From contig NC_092673.1 of assembly GCF_964355755.1 (NCBI RefSeq), forward strand, positions 30,759,001-30,823,000: a DNA stretch of 64,000 nt. Reading direction: 5' to 3'. The translations under genes were made by a program, and so were the position numbers. Below, piece after piece: positions 35,291 through 46,524 of this stretch. The stretch comes from Antedon mediterranea. Its lineage: Eukaryota > Echinodermata > Crinoidea > Comatulida > Antedonidae. The notes under the pieces were generated by a model. That model was not told where the DNA came from. It did no database searches and worked only from the letters and a program-made list of their open reading frames with translations. Position 1 is the stretch's first letter. Each line of letters begins with the position of its first letter.

Positions 35291-35373
35291 GGAAGTACAA
35301 ATGATCTTAGCGGACACTGGTCGTGCCTCTCATGGGAACCCGGAAGTTGCGTCACTGTTGATATGGTAGAATA
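35290..35373. repeat. DIRS inverted terminal repeat, right
   Basis: Carries GGACACTGGTCGTGCCTCTC and GTCACTGTTGATATGGTAGA, inverse of the left terminus; the joined form is found in the internal complementary region. Confidence 0.85.
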
Positions 35374-35805
35374 TACGTTTATACAAAATGTATTGATTTG
35401 CGATGAATGGAACATTCCAATCTCTGTTCCACAAAAATGTCTATTCCCTCAGGCTTCGTAAAGGCAAATACACTCATAACAGAAATTCGATCCTTTTTTG
35501 TTTTCAATCTGTGCTGCAGAGGTTGGATATAGTTTTTTTTTAACGGATAATGAGATAGCGTTTTCAGCCGCCGTCTATTATGTACAAAACTTTATTATTG
35601 CAGTTAAACCACCCAAACATGACATGAGTAGCGTTGTAAAGCCAGTAGAGGATAGACCCATAGTACGAAGGATCACATGCCCTAAACGCAGAACAACTTT
35701 GATGGGTAGGAAACAACTTAAGTATGAATTGGCTCTAAGAAACAATTGAAACCATTAGGCCCACTAATTAAGTTGAGTTAGATAATTTTTACTATTGATT
35801 GACGA
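35374..35805. other. Remainder of duplicated block P2 and flank
   Basis: 35374-35425 continues the P1 match (ATTGATTTGCGATGAATGGA). A plus-strand frame of 83 codons at 35498-35749 ends with a basic stretch but has no recognisable domain, so I do not call it a gene. From 35755 the sequence again resembles 19205-19250. Confidence 0.45.
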
Positions 35806-35809
35806 TTAA

Positions 35810-36403
35810 AGGCCAGGTGCGGGCAAAAAATTTCTATTGATCATACATTCCAATAATTATCGATCTATAGTTTCCCCATGTTTCATAATTTTTGGGATTT
35901 TATTTGTGTTACACAAGCTTGTTGAAAATAAGCACTTTCTTATCAGTGGGGGGATAGTTCAAATTACACAGTAAAATCTCTATTCTTTTGTACACAAATT
36001 TTGTAAATAGAGAGGCATTTTAAAAAGCTATGAAAAATAAACGGCGTGGTAAAAAAGGTTATCAGATGACTAAATATAGGTAATATAACTTGAATATTAC
36101 ATTTCTGATATTTTTATTCAACTTCAGCTTTTTATTTTCATGCTATAGCAAAAATTATCCACTGTATATCCACCATCTTTTTTTACCGTCTAGGGAGTCA
36201 CCAGACATGTGATTACATTAGGTTAACTACCCAACTACTGAAAAAAAAGTCTTTCTGTTTTTTATGGAAGAATTTTGCCAAATTTTGTATTTGACCATAT
36301 TAAGGGAAATTCATGTTTTTTCGTCTCGATTTCTGTTACAAATATTTGATTTATGTACAATTAACCAGATATTATATTTAAAATTCATGCCTGTACCTGA
36401 GCT
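35810..36403. mobile_element. Second TTAA-flanked MITE
   Basis: Inverted ends AGGCCAGGTGCGGGCA and TGCCTGTACCTGAGCT (imperfect) are flanked by TTAA at 35806-35809 and 36404-36407. The flanks rejoin as in the empty sites of the related blocks at about 19250 and 30000 (ACAATTAAAACGAATTTAGG). 594 bp, no transposase. Confidence 0.7.
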
Positions 36404-36407
36404 TTAA

Positions 36408-37060
36408 AGCGAATTTATGATTTGCCCCGAATGGAGGTGGTTTTACATTATATAAACATATACAAATGAACTTTATTACTGACAGTTGCCTCTTAACGTT
36501 TGTATTAATTAATACAGTAATTACAAAAAATTATACGTCGTAGTGATGTATCGTTAAATGTACTGTACTATTTCAATCGACTATGACGGTGACAGTTTCA
36601 ACAAAGTATTACATCGCAATGTTTTAATGTGTTTAGTGGTATATTATTTGTAAAACATGAAAACAATTACTATACTAAATGGATAAAGAATAATTGAAAA
36701 AAAAAGAGTAAAATTTTTCCTCTTTGCACCCATCCTCTTCACCATCCCTCAACACTAATGTTACATACAAAACACAAATTAAGTTTGTTTAAATTTGACT
36801 CAAACAATTGGTATCATTTTGTGACAAGTTTCTCTTTCGGAAGTAATTCCCAGGATGCTAATTTTAGTTGAGTACATAAATCACCGTGTCTATTTATTCG
36901 TTTCTGTAAACGACATGTATTATTGTCCTGTGGTACGTACATTTGAAATTGCTAGTTTTTTAACGCTGACATTATTATGTATTCGAGAACCATCTGTGGG
37001 CACGACCTAGATGATACGCGAGCGAAGCGAGCGTACCATCTAGTTAATTTAATTAACGTT
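36408..37060. other. Intergenic with a GCGAGCGAAGCGAGCG hairpin
   Basis: No gene. Near 37010-37045, GATGATACGCGAGCGAAGCG and GAGCGTACCATC form an imperfect hairpin. Confidence 0.4.
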
Positions 37061-37069
37061 TTTGTCTGT

Positions 37070-38062
37070 TTCGATATGAACATATCGTTCTGGCAACTTG
37101 TTGATTATTTACATAATCACTATAAATATGTTGATGATCTTACACTTTTGTAGAATCCCGTAAGATTTGTCAATCTTCGTTACTTCCTGGTTGTGCATCT
37201 AGTCTTCTTGCTTGGGCCGAAAAAAGCAACATGAGACTTAACCTAAAATATGTCACATTATGGACGTTTGTTTTTCTAACAGACCCCCTCCTCCTCCTAA
37301 TATCATCCTGAATGATCAGGTTATTTTCAAACGTGATTGTGTTAAATGCTTGGCGTTTTTATTCAGTCCAACTTAAAGTGGGACAGACATGTTTATTACA
37401 TAGTTAGAAGAGGTAATAGCAAACTTTTCTCTTTGAGAACGCTTAAACGTCGTGGTGTTCCTTCTGATGATCTTGTGTCAGTGTATTTAGGTGCGGTACG
37501 ACCAGTTTTAGAATATGCGGTACCCGTTTGGAATGGTGGTCTTACAATTGATCACATTAATGCAATCGAACGGGTCCAGAAACGTGCATGTAGAATTGTT
37601 TTGGGTAGGAATTATACTGGTTATGACGATGCTTTGGTCATATTGCGCCTGGATGGTCTGAGTCACAGGCGTCGGGACCTATGTATTGCCTTTGCTAAAT
37701 CCAGCTTGAATCCTCATTCTAAATTGTTCTCACTTCTTCCTTCTAGGGGTAATGTTGTGCACAAATACAACACCCGCAATGCCGACAGGATTCGCAATGT
37801 CAATTGTAATACAGTGCGTCATAGTAACAGTCCTCTGACTTATTTGATTAACTTAATCAACGAATTTAATTTGTGAGTTAAGCCCTTCGATCCTTTTTTT
37901 TTTTAAATTGTTATCACTTGTTTTAATGTTATCATGAAATGCAATTCAGCATGGGACGCATGCGTCCCTAAATGCTGCTATATTTTATGAATTTTTTTGT
38001 AAATTTGTTGTTGTTTTCATTTTTGAATAAAGATATACCAGTCAATAAAAATAATAATAATA
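37070..38062 (+). mobile_element. 5'-truncated LINE, CR1/Jockey-type RT 3' half
   Basis: RT motif C is YVDD at 37127-37138. A damaged segment follows, with remnants of WA-E--NMRLN and PPPPPNIILNDQ type sequence in shifted frames. An open frame at 37346-37876 then covers the RT C-terminus (LGVFIQSNLKWDRHV, LEYAVPVWNGG, IERVQKRACRIVLG) and ends with a stop. The 3' end is TGAATAAAGATATACCAGTC with an AATAATAAT tail at 38045-38062. Frame breaks upstream make it inactive. Confidence 0.75.
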
Positions 38063-38740
38063 ATCGATGGACTATAGTTTGCTATAATCAACGTTCAACC
38101 TATGAAATCAGTGATGTTAATAGTGTCCGCGATAACAAACCTTCAAGTGGTTTACTTTTGTGATATAAAGTGTTTTTTTTACCATGACCATACATAAATG
38201 GAATAGCCTATATTAAGCTTTTACAATCAATATAAATTATATTGTTGCATACGCTCACGTACGTTTTTTTTTGTGGAGAGGATACGTCGCCATTTTAGGG
38301 TGTATAGCCTATAGTGCAAATCATCATTATTGACAGTATATTGCCATGGAGCTATACATTAGTTCCAAGTATTTCAAAGTTAAACAAATTTATTATTTCA
38401 TCAATTCATGGAGGTATGCCCACTGTTGATAAACCATGCTTGTATTTACCTACCTATCTCTAGTGACACTCAATAATAGAGTATGGTCTTTTATGATTAT
38501 ACTTTGTCAAATTTGTATAAGCTACAAAACAAACGACAACAAATTGGGTTCGGGCCAAGAATTGCTTTTCTCTTTTTTGATCATCCAGCTTCCATACGTT
38601 TACAAAATATAGGCCTATAAAATAAACTATTAATATGAAATAAACTGATACAATAATAAGCACAACGAAAACCAATGTTCTGTAAATTTATTCTTCAGCC
38701 TAGATTCTAAACTTAACGAATTCCAAATACTAGGAAAGAC
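38063..38740 (+). repeat. Upstream region of a lost DED gene, duplicate of 44860-45590
   Basis: Collinear with the region before copy D: AAATGGAATAGCC (38196), ACGTACGTTTT, GAGGATACGTCGCCATTTTA (38277), CATGGAGCTATACATTAGTT (38345), AACCAATGTTCTGTAA (38670) and CAGCCTAGATTCTAAA (38697), the last aligning with the exon 1 start of copies C and D. No DED exons follow; LINE sequence begins about 800 bp on. A deleted array member is the simplest reading. Confidence 0.65.
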
Positions 38741-39500
38741 ATCCGCCCTAAAGTGAGTAGGACTACTTAATCTCTACCTCACTCCAGGACGGTTTCACCT
38801 TGTTTAGGCATAACACATAATTGTAACACAACTGCTATGGTAGTATGCTACATATGAAATAATATTAAACATAAAGTCATCTATAATAAGACCATACATC
38901 ATAAAACTAGACAAACAAACACTATACTAAAACCAAAATATGATAAATAAATGCATTAGGGTAAAACATAGATTGAAACACATGGTCAAACATAAAATAA
39001 GTAACACACAAATGTAAATGGCCAACATAGAAGAACAGAATTTTAAGATTTAGTAATAGTGGAATGAAACAAATGTAATACAAGGCCAAAACATAAAATG
39101 TAGCATATAATATAGAAACTATGTTAAATTGATTGGTGAAGGTAAATAGGTTTATTAATGTGTGTATTGGTGTATATATTTGTAATGGATGTAATATAAG
39201 TTCAAAACAAAAAAAAAGAAACATACAAATTGTGTGTACTGAATTAAAATTTAATAAAAGAAACAATTTGCTCTAAATGTAAAATAAATCAAACCAAAAT
39301 GTTGGCTACTTTTGAATACATTTCTTAATATAGAGTAAATTTAAATGGTAATAGTTGTACTTTTACAATAACTTGCAATAACCATAAAATGTACGTTTTT
39401 AAAGCATACTTATACTGCATTGATTTTATGTACATGTATAGATATAGTGCATTTAAACTACTTTATTGAATGTTATTGTTTTTATATTTTTACAAAAATG
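38741..39500. other. AT-rich intergenic
   Basis: No gene. A 114-codon minus-strand frame of hydrophobic residues reflects T-rich composition. Confidence 0.5.
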
Positions 39501-39522
39501 TGTGTATAACATATAAATATAT

Positions 39523-41303
39523 TTGACCTGGGTGACCCCCTCCTCCGCCCCCCTCCACGAAAGAAAAAAAAAACTGGTACGATGGTGCCGATTTGTTAAT
39601 CAAGAAAAACGAACCATAAGGATACATATGGCGGGAAGTATGAATGGTATTTTTCTGGTGCTGTCGCTATATGTTATGGTGTTGAAAAGATCACACCATC
39701 ATCCTGAACATGAACAAGTCATTCATAAGTTATGCCCTTCTTCAATTTATCTGGATAACCATATATCGAAAGATTTCAAGAATGTAGTCGGTGAGTGTTA
39801 TACGTACCTATTTACATCAACCAAAAAATTCTCGCATTATGATTATAATTTTCATCGGAACCCCAGACAGCTTGCATGTGAGAACTTTAATTATCTGCTT
39901 ACTGTGGTGTGGTGACATCGAATCCAATCCTGGACCAGCGAATGTACCTGTATCAAACAATTGTTGTGGTAAATGTCAACGGCGCATCACTACCAGAAGC
40001 AGAGCCATATCGTGTGATGAGTGTAATAAGTGGACTCATATGTGTACTGATGGTTTCATGACGCCCAAAAGATACAAGTACATTGTAAACAGCAATACTG
40101 AATTTGATTATGTATGCGTGGAATGCAGCTGGAAACATCTCCCATTTGATTCCTGTGGAAATCATAACGATGACATAGGATTAGGAACGCCACCCCCATT
40201 ATTTAATTATAACGTCACTCCTGAAGACTTCAGGCGGTTTAAACAGAAAGGAATACACATTCTACACTTAAATACAAGATGATCAATGATCCCCAAACTA
40301 CCGGAACTGCGCGATATTGCATATAAATGTAAAGCTGGTATTATCTCCATTAGCGAAACATGGATTGATGATTCGGTATCTGACAACGAAATTAAAATTG
40401 AAGGTTATTCAGTTCTTCGAAGAGATCGCGACCGCAAAGGCGGTGGCGTATGTACGTATATAAGGGATGACATCGCGTTTAACCGGCGTTCAGATATTGA
40501 ATCCGACGAAGCTGAAGTACTTTGGATTGAACTGAACCTGCCTAAAACCAAACCCATTATAATTGGAACATGTTACAGACCACCAAAGCAAACGAACTTT
40601 CTAACTCTGTTTGAAAATATCTTATCTAAAATTGGAATGGACAGTGAATTAATTGTTGTTGGCGATTTTAATATATGTACTTTAACAAAGTCATCTTTAT
40701 TGAATAGCTATAATCAAATTCTAAATATGTTTAGTTTAAGTAACTGAACCAACTAGTATATGCCCTACAGTTGCTTCATATCTCGATCATATGTTATGTA
40801 ATAATGAGAATAAGATAAGCTAATCGGGTACAATCGCAACAGGTCTAAGCGATCACTTAATGACATTTTGTACACGGAAAACTATTAAACTTAAGTTCAA
40901 TGGACATAAAAATGTATATATCAGATCACTAAAAAACTATACAGTTGAACAATTTAGAAACATACTAATAGATATCGATTGGTCAGTAGTTACCTCTATC
41001 GGAGATGTAAATGAAGCTCTGTATAAATTTAATGCATTACTTTTCGCTGCTATTGATTCCATTGCCCCCCTTAAAAACATTAGGATGAAACAAAGAACGG
41101 AACCATGGTTAACTAGAGAAATATTACAAGACATTAAAGCCAGAGATAAATTATTAAATATGTTTAATAAAAACAAGAATAATACCGACTTATTAATACA
41201 ATTTCGCAAACTAAGAAATAAACTACAGCGTGATATAAATAAAGCTAAATCAAATCATTTGTTAAACAAGGCTGAAGAAAATAAAAATAATATTTTTCAT
41301 TGA
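39523..41303 (+). mobile_element. LINE fragment: 2A peptide, PHD-like finger, APE-type endonuclease
   Basis: An opening frame (39523-39915) shifts to a second frame (39791-40282) containing WCGDIESNPGP at 39905-39937. This is a 2A translational recoding motif (DxExNPGP), known from several LINEs including echinoderm ones, where it separates an N-terminal peptide from the rest. A Cys-rich PHD-like finger follows (CGKC, CDECNKWTHMC, CVEC). After a TGA at 40279-40281 comes an AP-type endonuclease: HLNTR, ISETWIDD, GGGVCTYIRDD, CYRPP, VVGDFN, and, after a further break, ATGLSDHL. The last part (40860-41303) is the endonuclease-RT linker. It stops before any RT motif, so this element lacks its 3' half, the opposite of usual LINE truncation. 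Confidence 0.8.
39911..39937 (+). other. 2A ribosome-skipping motif
   Basis: Codes GDIESNPGP, matching the D-(V/I)-E-x-N-P-G-P consensus. The skip would fall between Gly and the final Pro, separating the N-terminal peptide from the PHD-endonuclease part. Confidence 0.8.
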
Positions 41304-42057
41304 CGCTAAAGTTTTTCGTAGATCAATTTGTTTACCAAGTGGGCGGAGCTTGCGTATTGCTTGTTTTGGAAAATAGCTTTAAAGTTAACGTTTACGTGCT
41401 CCTGCGTATATAGGCCTACGTTTTAAAAGCTTTATTTTTTATTCAGAATTTTGAGTTCGTGTTTAGACTACTGTGTCAATTTTTAGCGTAGAAAAACGGG
41501 AAATTGACCTGAAGCTTGACGTCGTGACCTAATCACAATAACGCTGATTAACTAGATTGTGTTTTCTTATGTGTGTTCATCCCACTTTTATTTCCATCAT
41601 ATACATTTTCATATTAATACAGTAATCTATACATATTTTTCTAAAATTGTATTTTCCATCTGATTACATACAGTACATGGTTTTTGTTGAATTAATTTCC
41701 CTACCTATTATCATTATTCACCGTATTTCTCATATCAACATAATTCGACCTTTATCCAAAGTGTCTCGAAATTTACGTTCGTTTAGAACGATTTGGCAGC
41801 ATCAGTTACATTATTTTAAAATATTTGTCTGATTGCTCCCCTTTCAGTCCACAGTGCTACAGTCTGTGTTTACTAGACGATTACCCCTTCATTGACAATC
41901 CAACACAATATATTGATATAGCCTACAAACTGATAACAATTATTTGACAGTTATTGTAATTATTCATCGAGTGAGAAGTAGGAAAATTTTGTTACAGTAT
42001 TCTATTTTACAATTATTTACAGGCCTATGTTAATGAGAAACTACTGCTGTTTTTATT
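41304..42057. other. Intergenic with dispersed repeat copy
   Basis: 41790-41990 matches the repeat at 24110-24290 (TAGACGATTACCCCTTCATT, then ATTATTCATCGAGTGAGAAG). CGCTAAAGTTTTTCGTAG at 41305 and its rough inverse near 41485 hint at a small inverted-repeat element. No gene. Confidence 0.4.
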
Positions 42058-42384
42058 AGTCCGGTGGCAGGAGGGGGGATATCACCACCCGAAAGGGGAC
42101 AAATTGCCATTTTTAAAAAGTGACTGAAACACTATTTTTCTGTAATTTTAACCTTTGACCTGTTTTTCTCATCTAAATAACGACATGGCATAGAGATTTC
42201 TAACGGCAAATTGTTTATAATAGATATTTTTATTCAATCTAATAGATTATACTGCTTGAAAAATACAAGTGTGATTATTGCTTTGAAATCCTGTACATAA
42301 GAGCCTATCGGGGTGAATTTAATTCAAAGAGGTGTGGAAGGGGAATACTACTACTATACAGTACAATGTCTTTCAGAAACATTT

Positions 42385-43320
42385 GAGAAATGTCATTCAG
42401 GTATCCATGTATCTCCAATAACGGTTCATAGAGAATTCAGAAGTTACCCTTGGTTCATGTTGGCAAATCCATATGGGTTGAGGATTGAGGGTGCACAGAC
42501 AGGCTTTTCCCATGGCTTAATATTGGAACCCACAGTTTTAGGTACCCGATATATTTCTAACACAGTAACTTATGTAGCCAAATGCATTGAAGAACTGAAC
42601 ATACAGTAGAGAAGGGTCTAAATAGATGACCTGCTGTTGTTTCATTTTAGGCAAAATCCAAATCGGTTCCTTAAGGATCGAGAGTGCACAGGCAGCTTTA
42701 TTCCATGTGCCTGTCTATATAAACCCACATTGTCACCCCTTATATTTCCATTATGGGGCTTAATGTCCATCCATGGAGGACCGACCTTTGGGGGGTTAAT
42801 TTTGGCAAATCCATAAGTGTTCCTTAAGGATCGAGAGTGCACAGGCAGCTTTATTCCATGGGCCGCGCCTGTCTATATGAACTCACAGTGTCACCCCTTA
42901 TATTTCCATTATGGGGCTTAATGTCCATCCATGGAGAACGACCGGCCCATAAAATGTTCCTTATGGATGATCGAGGGTGCACAGGGATATTTATTATATC
43001 TCTATGAACCCACATTGTCACTCCACATACAGTATTTCCAATATAGGGTCTCTTGTAGACCCACATAGAGAACCCCGAAAGGTCCATGAAGGATCGGCCC
43101 TTGGGTTCATTTGGGCAAATCCATAAATGTTATTTAAAGATTGAGGGTGAACATTTTAGTTTTATTCCATAGTTCATCTATGAACTATTTACCCCATATT
43201 AATTTCTAATACAGGGCCTTATGTAGCACACCACATAGAGATCCCAAAAGGGTCCTTAGAGGGTTCATTCGGGCAAATCCATATGGGTTATTTTAGAATC
43301 TTTTGTGTACAGGAAACTCT
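42385..43320. repeat. About 165-170-bp tandem repeats, roughly five units
   Basis: Units share GGCAAATCCATA, GGATCGAGAGTGCACAGGCA, CCCTTATATTTCCATTATGG and ATGTCCATCCATGGAG. Frames through it, such as 42313-42609, are by-products of the repeat. Confidence 0.75.
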
Positions 43321-43639
43321 TTCCTGTATGGGCCAAACTATCTGTGGCTATATAAAAATTGTGGTCTGTCTGTGTAGTGAGTTGTGGATTGAGTTTGGTC
43401 ACCTGGATCTGCCTATGCCCTATCCTGTATGAATTGGTATTCTCTGGTTCTGATGAATAGTAGTTTATTTTCCAAAAACGAATATTGTAGCCCTAATAAA
43501 TGCAACTGTATAGTGGCAAATCATTGAAGGTCAGCGTAACATTTTAACATCATAACATTTTAACCGTCATAATATTAATAATATTAATAATTTTATTATT
43601 TATTTTACAGTATTATATTAATACATTTAAAATAATGCG

Positions 43640-44645
43640 CACTAGAAAAAATATAAAAATACCATAACTTCACTGATCAAATAACGTGATTACATTTATG
43701 AACATCGATCTCATAGTTTGAATAACTTTGCATTATTTAGTATATCACTTGTTCAAATGTTGACCTTTGACCTATGTCAACTTGTGTAATGATAAATGTG
43801 CTCTTTTGATTGTGTATGATGTCTTAACAGAATGATAAAACATAACATTTTGTCTTAAATGTTAGTTTTTATTTGGGTTTATATGCAAATTGTGTGATTG
43901 GTCAATATTGACATTTGACCTTTAATTGAAAAGTATTTGTTTTATAAGGCGACTGAATAGATACCTATATACAAATGTATTAAAAGACCAAATTGAACTT
44001 CAATAAATTGGTTATAATACATATGTATATAATACATTGTTATAATTGGTCAATTTTGAACTTTGACCCCTTATCTCTTCCTATTCGCTTCCTATCCTGA
44101 TCAAAGTCTGATTTGATTAAATACAGTATTATAATTATATTAGGCCTAATCAAAATTATAAGGAAATAACATAACTTTACTAATCAAATAATATGATTAC
44201 TTGTAAAACCATCAATATCATAGTTTGGACAACTTTGCATTTATTTATTAACTTATACGTGTATTAAAATGTTGACCTTTGACCTTATGTCAACTGATAA
44301 AATTGACCTTATGTCAACTGATTAAATGATGTATTCGCTCTTTTACATTGCGTATGATTGATTAACAGGATGAGAAAACATCCAATTTTTGTTAATATAA
44401 GTTTTTATTTGGTTTTATAGGTACGTTCTATGATTGGTCAATATTGACATTTGACCCTTAATTACAAAGGATTTTTTTTAATAAGGTGATTGAATAGACA
44501 CTGATAATCATAAAAATGTAATAAAAGACCAAATTGTGCTTCAATAAATCAGTTATAATACATATACATAATACATTGTTGTAATTGGTCAATTTTGAAC
44601 TTTGACCCCTTATATCTCGAAAACGCTTTCTATCCTGATCGATTA
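43640..44645. repeat. Tandem pair of a 505-bp unit
   Basis: 43640-44105 and 44150-44645 share ATAACTT(C/T)ACT(G/A)ATCAAATAA, AATGTTGACCTTTGACC, TTGGTCAATATTGACATTTG and CAATTTTGAACTTTGACCCC. Non-coding. Confidence 0.7.
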
Positions 44646-44859
44646 CCTTCCATATTCGTAATCTACGGAAAATTCTGGTCTAGAAAAGTTGGATGGCAAT
44701 TTGTCCCCTTTCGGGTGGTGATTCCCCCCTCCTGCCACCGGACTATATATGCACTCTTTTTGTACAGGAAATGAGCTTTGACTCTTGAAAATTAAAGCGA
44801 GCCAATAACTTTGGTTTCTTTCGATTCAAGCACATTTTTCTGTCTGTCAATTACATATG

Positions 44860-45600
44860 GTTCAATCTATAAATACACTATTTCCTTCTATGTAATCAGC
44901 TATGTTAATAGTTTCCGTGATAACTCTCAAGTGGTTTACCTTTGTGACCCTTTTTCTAATACGGCCATATACATAAATAGAATAGCCTATTGAACTTTTA
45001 CAATCTATTGTTGCATAGGCCTGCATCACTGACGTACGTTTTATTGTGAAGAGGATACGTCGCCATTTAGGGTGTTATATAAGCCTAGTGCAATCATTAT
45101 TGATAGGTAATGTATTACCATGGAGCTATAAATTAGTTCCAAGCATTTCAAATGTATGCCACTGTATTTGATTAATGCCTAAATTGATAAACTATGATTG
45201 TATTTACATAAATTTCTCTAGTGACTTACCCAACAATCCATAGATCTATTGTTATGAAATTTAAGTATAGGCTGTTATTGTTTAATCTCAATCTATTTCA
45301 TGATCCTTTGATAAATTTTATAAACTATAGCCTAAACACAAAAGACGAAAATTAGGCTTTAGTCAACGATTGCTTTGCTCTGTTTTGGTCATACTTCCAC
45401 ACGCTCCCAAAATATATAAAATAAACTATTAGGCCTACTCGAAATTAACCCAGGACTGAATTAACCTGATACAATAATAATCATTATGTGAAACCAATGT
45501 TCTGTAATTTTATTCTTTAGCATATCGTAGAAAACATAATACGACGAGATGGACGAGATGGCAGATTCTAAATTTCCAAATTCCGAAACTTACCGACCCA
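44860..45600 (+). promoter_or_regulatory. Upstream module of copy D
   Basis: AAATAGAATAGCC (44976) and GAGGATACGTCGCCATTTAG (45051), with AATCATTATTGATAG before GTAATG at 45107, reproduce the module seen before copies B and C, including a possible first-exon donor. At 45565, ATGGCAGATTCTAAATTTCC resembles the exon 1 start of copy C. Confidence 0.5.
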
Positions 45601-46509
45601 CACCCATTCCCTACAATTTGTGACGCTTTGTAAAAATAATGCATATATATTATTTAAAAACATTAAACCAGGTCATCCTTGTCTATGGTAAATTATGATA
45701 AAAGACAAGAAACAATTATGCACTACCAAGTAGCTCGGGGTGAATGTCCTCTCGTTGGCCGTCTTTAGACCTAGCCTATTAGCTAGGCAAATTTTGTAGG
45801 CCTATCTGGTAAACATCGGTAACGTGAACATCGTACGCGAGCTAATAGGCCTGCTTCACGTTGTACAGTTGCTGCATTAGTTATCTTTCTATTTTTGACA
45901 GTTTTCGTTGATACAAATTTGGGGGAACCAAGTATTTTCACTGAAAAGTTAGGAGTCTGCTATTTGTTTTGTCCTCACGATCGATCGAAAAGTTGGTGAA
46001 TTACAGAAGAAAACAAAAATATCAATCCGCGCGCAATGCATGTTGGATTTATAGCGGGCCACTAAAATGATTAGAATCGCTTTATTTTTCACATTTTTAA
46101 CCATTTAAAGACAAAAAAAATTATCTAAATAGGACCATATAGTATTTATTTTTACATTAATATAGTTTGTGACCTTAAATTAGATCTAAAAAACGCAGGG
46201 AATGGGTCTTTAAAAGCTGATCTCAGCAGATTCTATGAAGGTGAACGATATATTTGGTTTACGATTATGTTTATTCGATCTCTTAAGTGTGGGTGATGTT
46301 ACAAATCCAGATTCTAATTGAAACGGTTTATTCAATGCGCTTGAAAACAAAGGTTTAATCACACCTATTAATGTTAACATTCTTTTAGAGATAACGAAGC
46401 TAACAGAAATGAGGGGGGCTGAGTATATTGTGGCAGGATATATATAGGCCTAAATGACAACAAAGTTGGTGAAAAAAAGTTGTCCTCTTTCACGAAGCGA
46501 CTTTTCAAA

Positions 46510-46524
46510 GCCATGAGACAAGTT
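46510..46524 (+). repeat. Target-site duplication of the L1-like insertion, left
   Basis: GCCATGAGACAAGTT; exact partner at 48526-48540. Confidence 0.9.

Larger units (their letters stand above)
30249..35373 (-). mobile_element. DIRS-type tyrosine-recombinase retrotransposon
   Basis: About 5.1 kb on the minus strand with the DIRS gene order gag, RT-RNase H, tyrosine recombinase. Inverted terminal repeats share GAGAGGCACGACCAGTGTCC and CGCTAAGATCA (left 30264-30360, right 35300-35372 inverted). The region 30436-30565 is complementary to the outermost left end and continues into the complement of the right end, which defines the internal complementary region DIRS elements use for circle closure. 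Insertion is between TTAAT and the following base; the uninterrupted site survives in the paralogous block at 20943-20952. There is no target duplication beyond a shared AAT, as expected for recombinase-mediated entry. Two frame breaks in RT suggest this copy is dead or carries sequence errors. Confidence 0.9.
42058..44744. mobile_element. 2.7-kb terminal-inverted-repeat element built of tandem repeats
   Basis: Near-perfect inverted ends of about 52 bp: AGTCCGGTGGCAGGAGGGGG at the left, continuing CACCACCCGAAAGGGGACAA, with the inverse at 44692-44744. The interior is a minisatellite (42385-43320) and two copies of a 505-bp unit. No transposase. The immediate flanks (TTTTATT and ATATATG) give no convincing target duplication. 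Confidence 0.75.

Noticed and set aside
35498-35749. 83-codon plus-strand frame with a basic end
   Set aside because: No recognisable domain or exon partner; lies in repeat-rich DNA.
38640-38770. Minus-strand frame reading FRADVFPSIWNSLS, like a LINE C-terminus
   Set aside because: The same bases align with the upstream region and exon 1 start of DED copy D at 45.5 kb, so the similarity is probably chance; a profile search would settle it.
38922-39266. 114-codon hydrophobic minus-strand frame
   Set aside because: T-rich composition explains the residues; no start context, splice sites or homology seen.
42313-43087. Open frames of 60-100 codons on both strands
   Set aside because: They lie in tandem minisatellite units and repeat with them; no domain.
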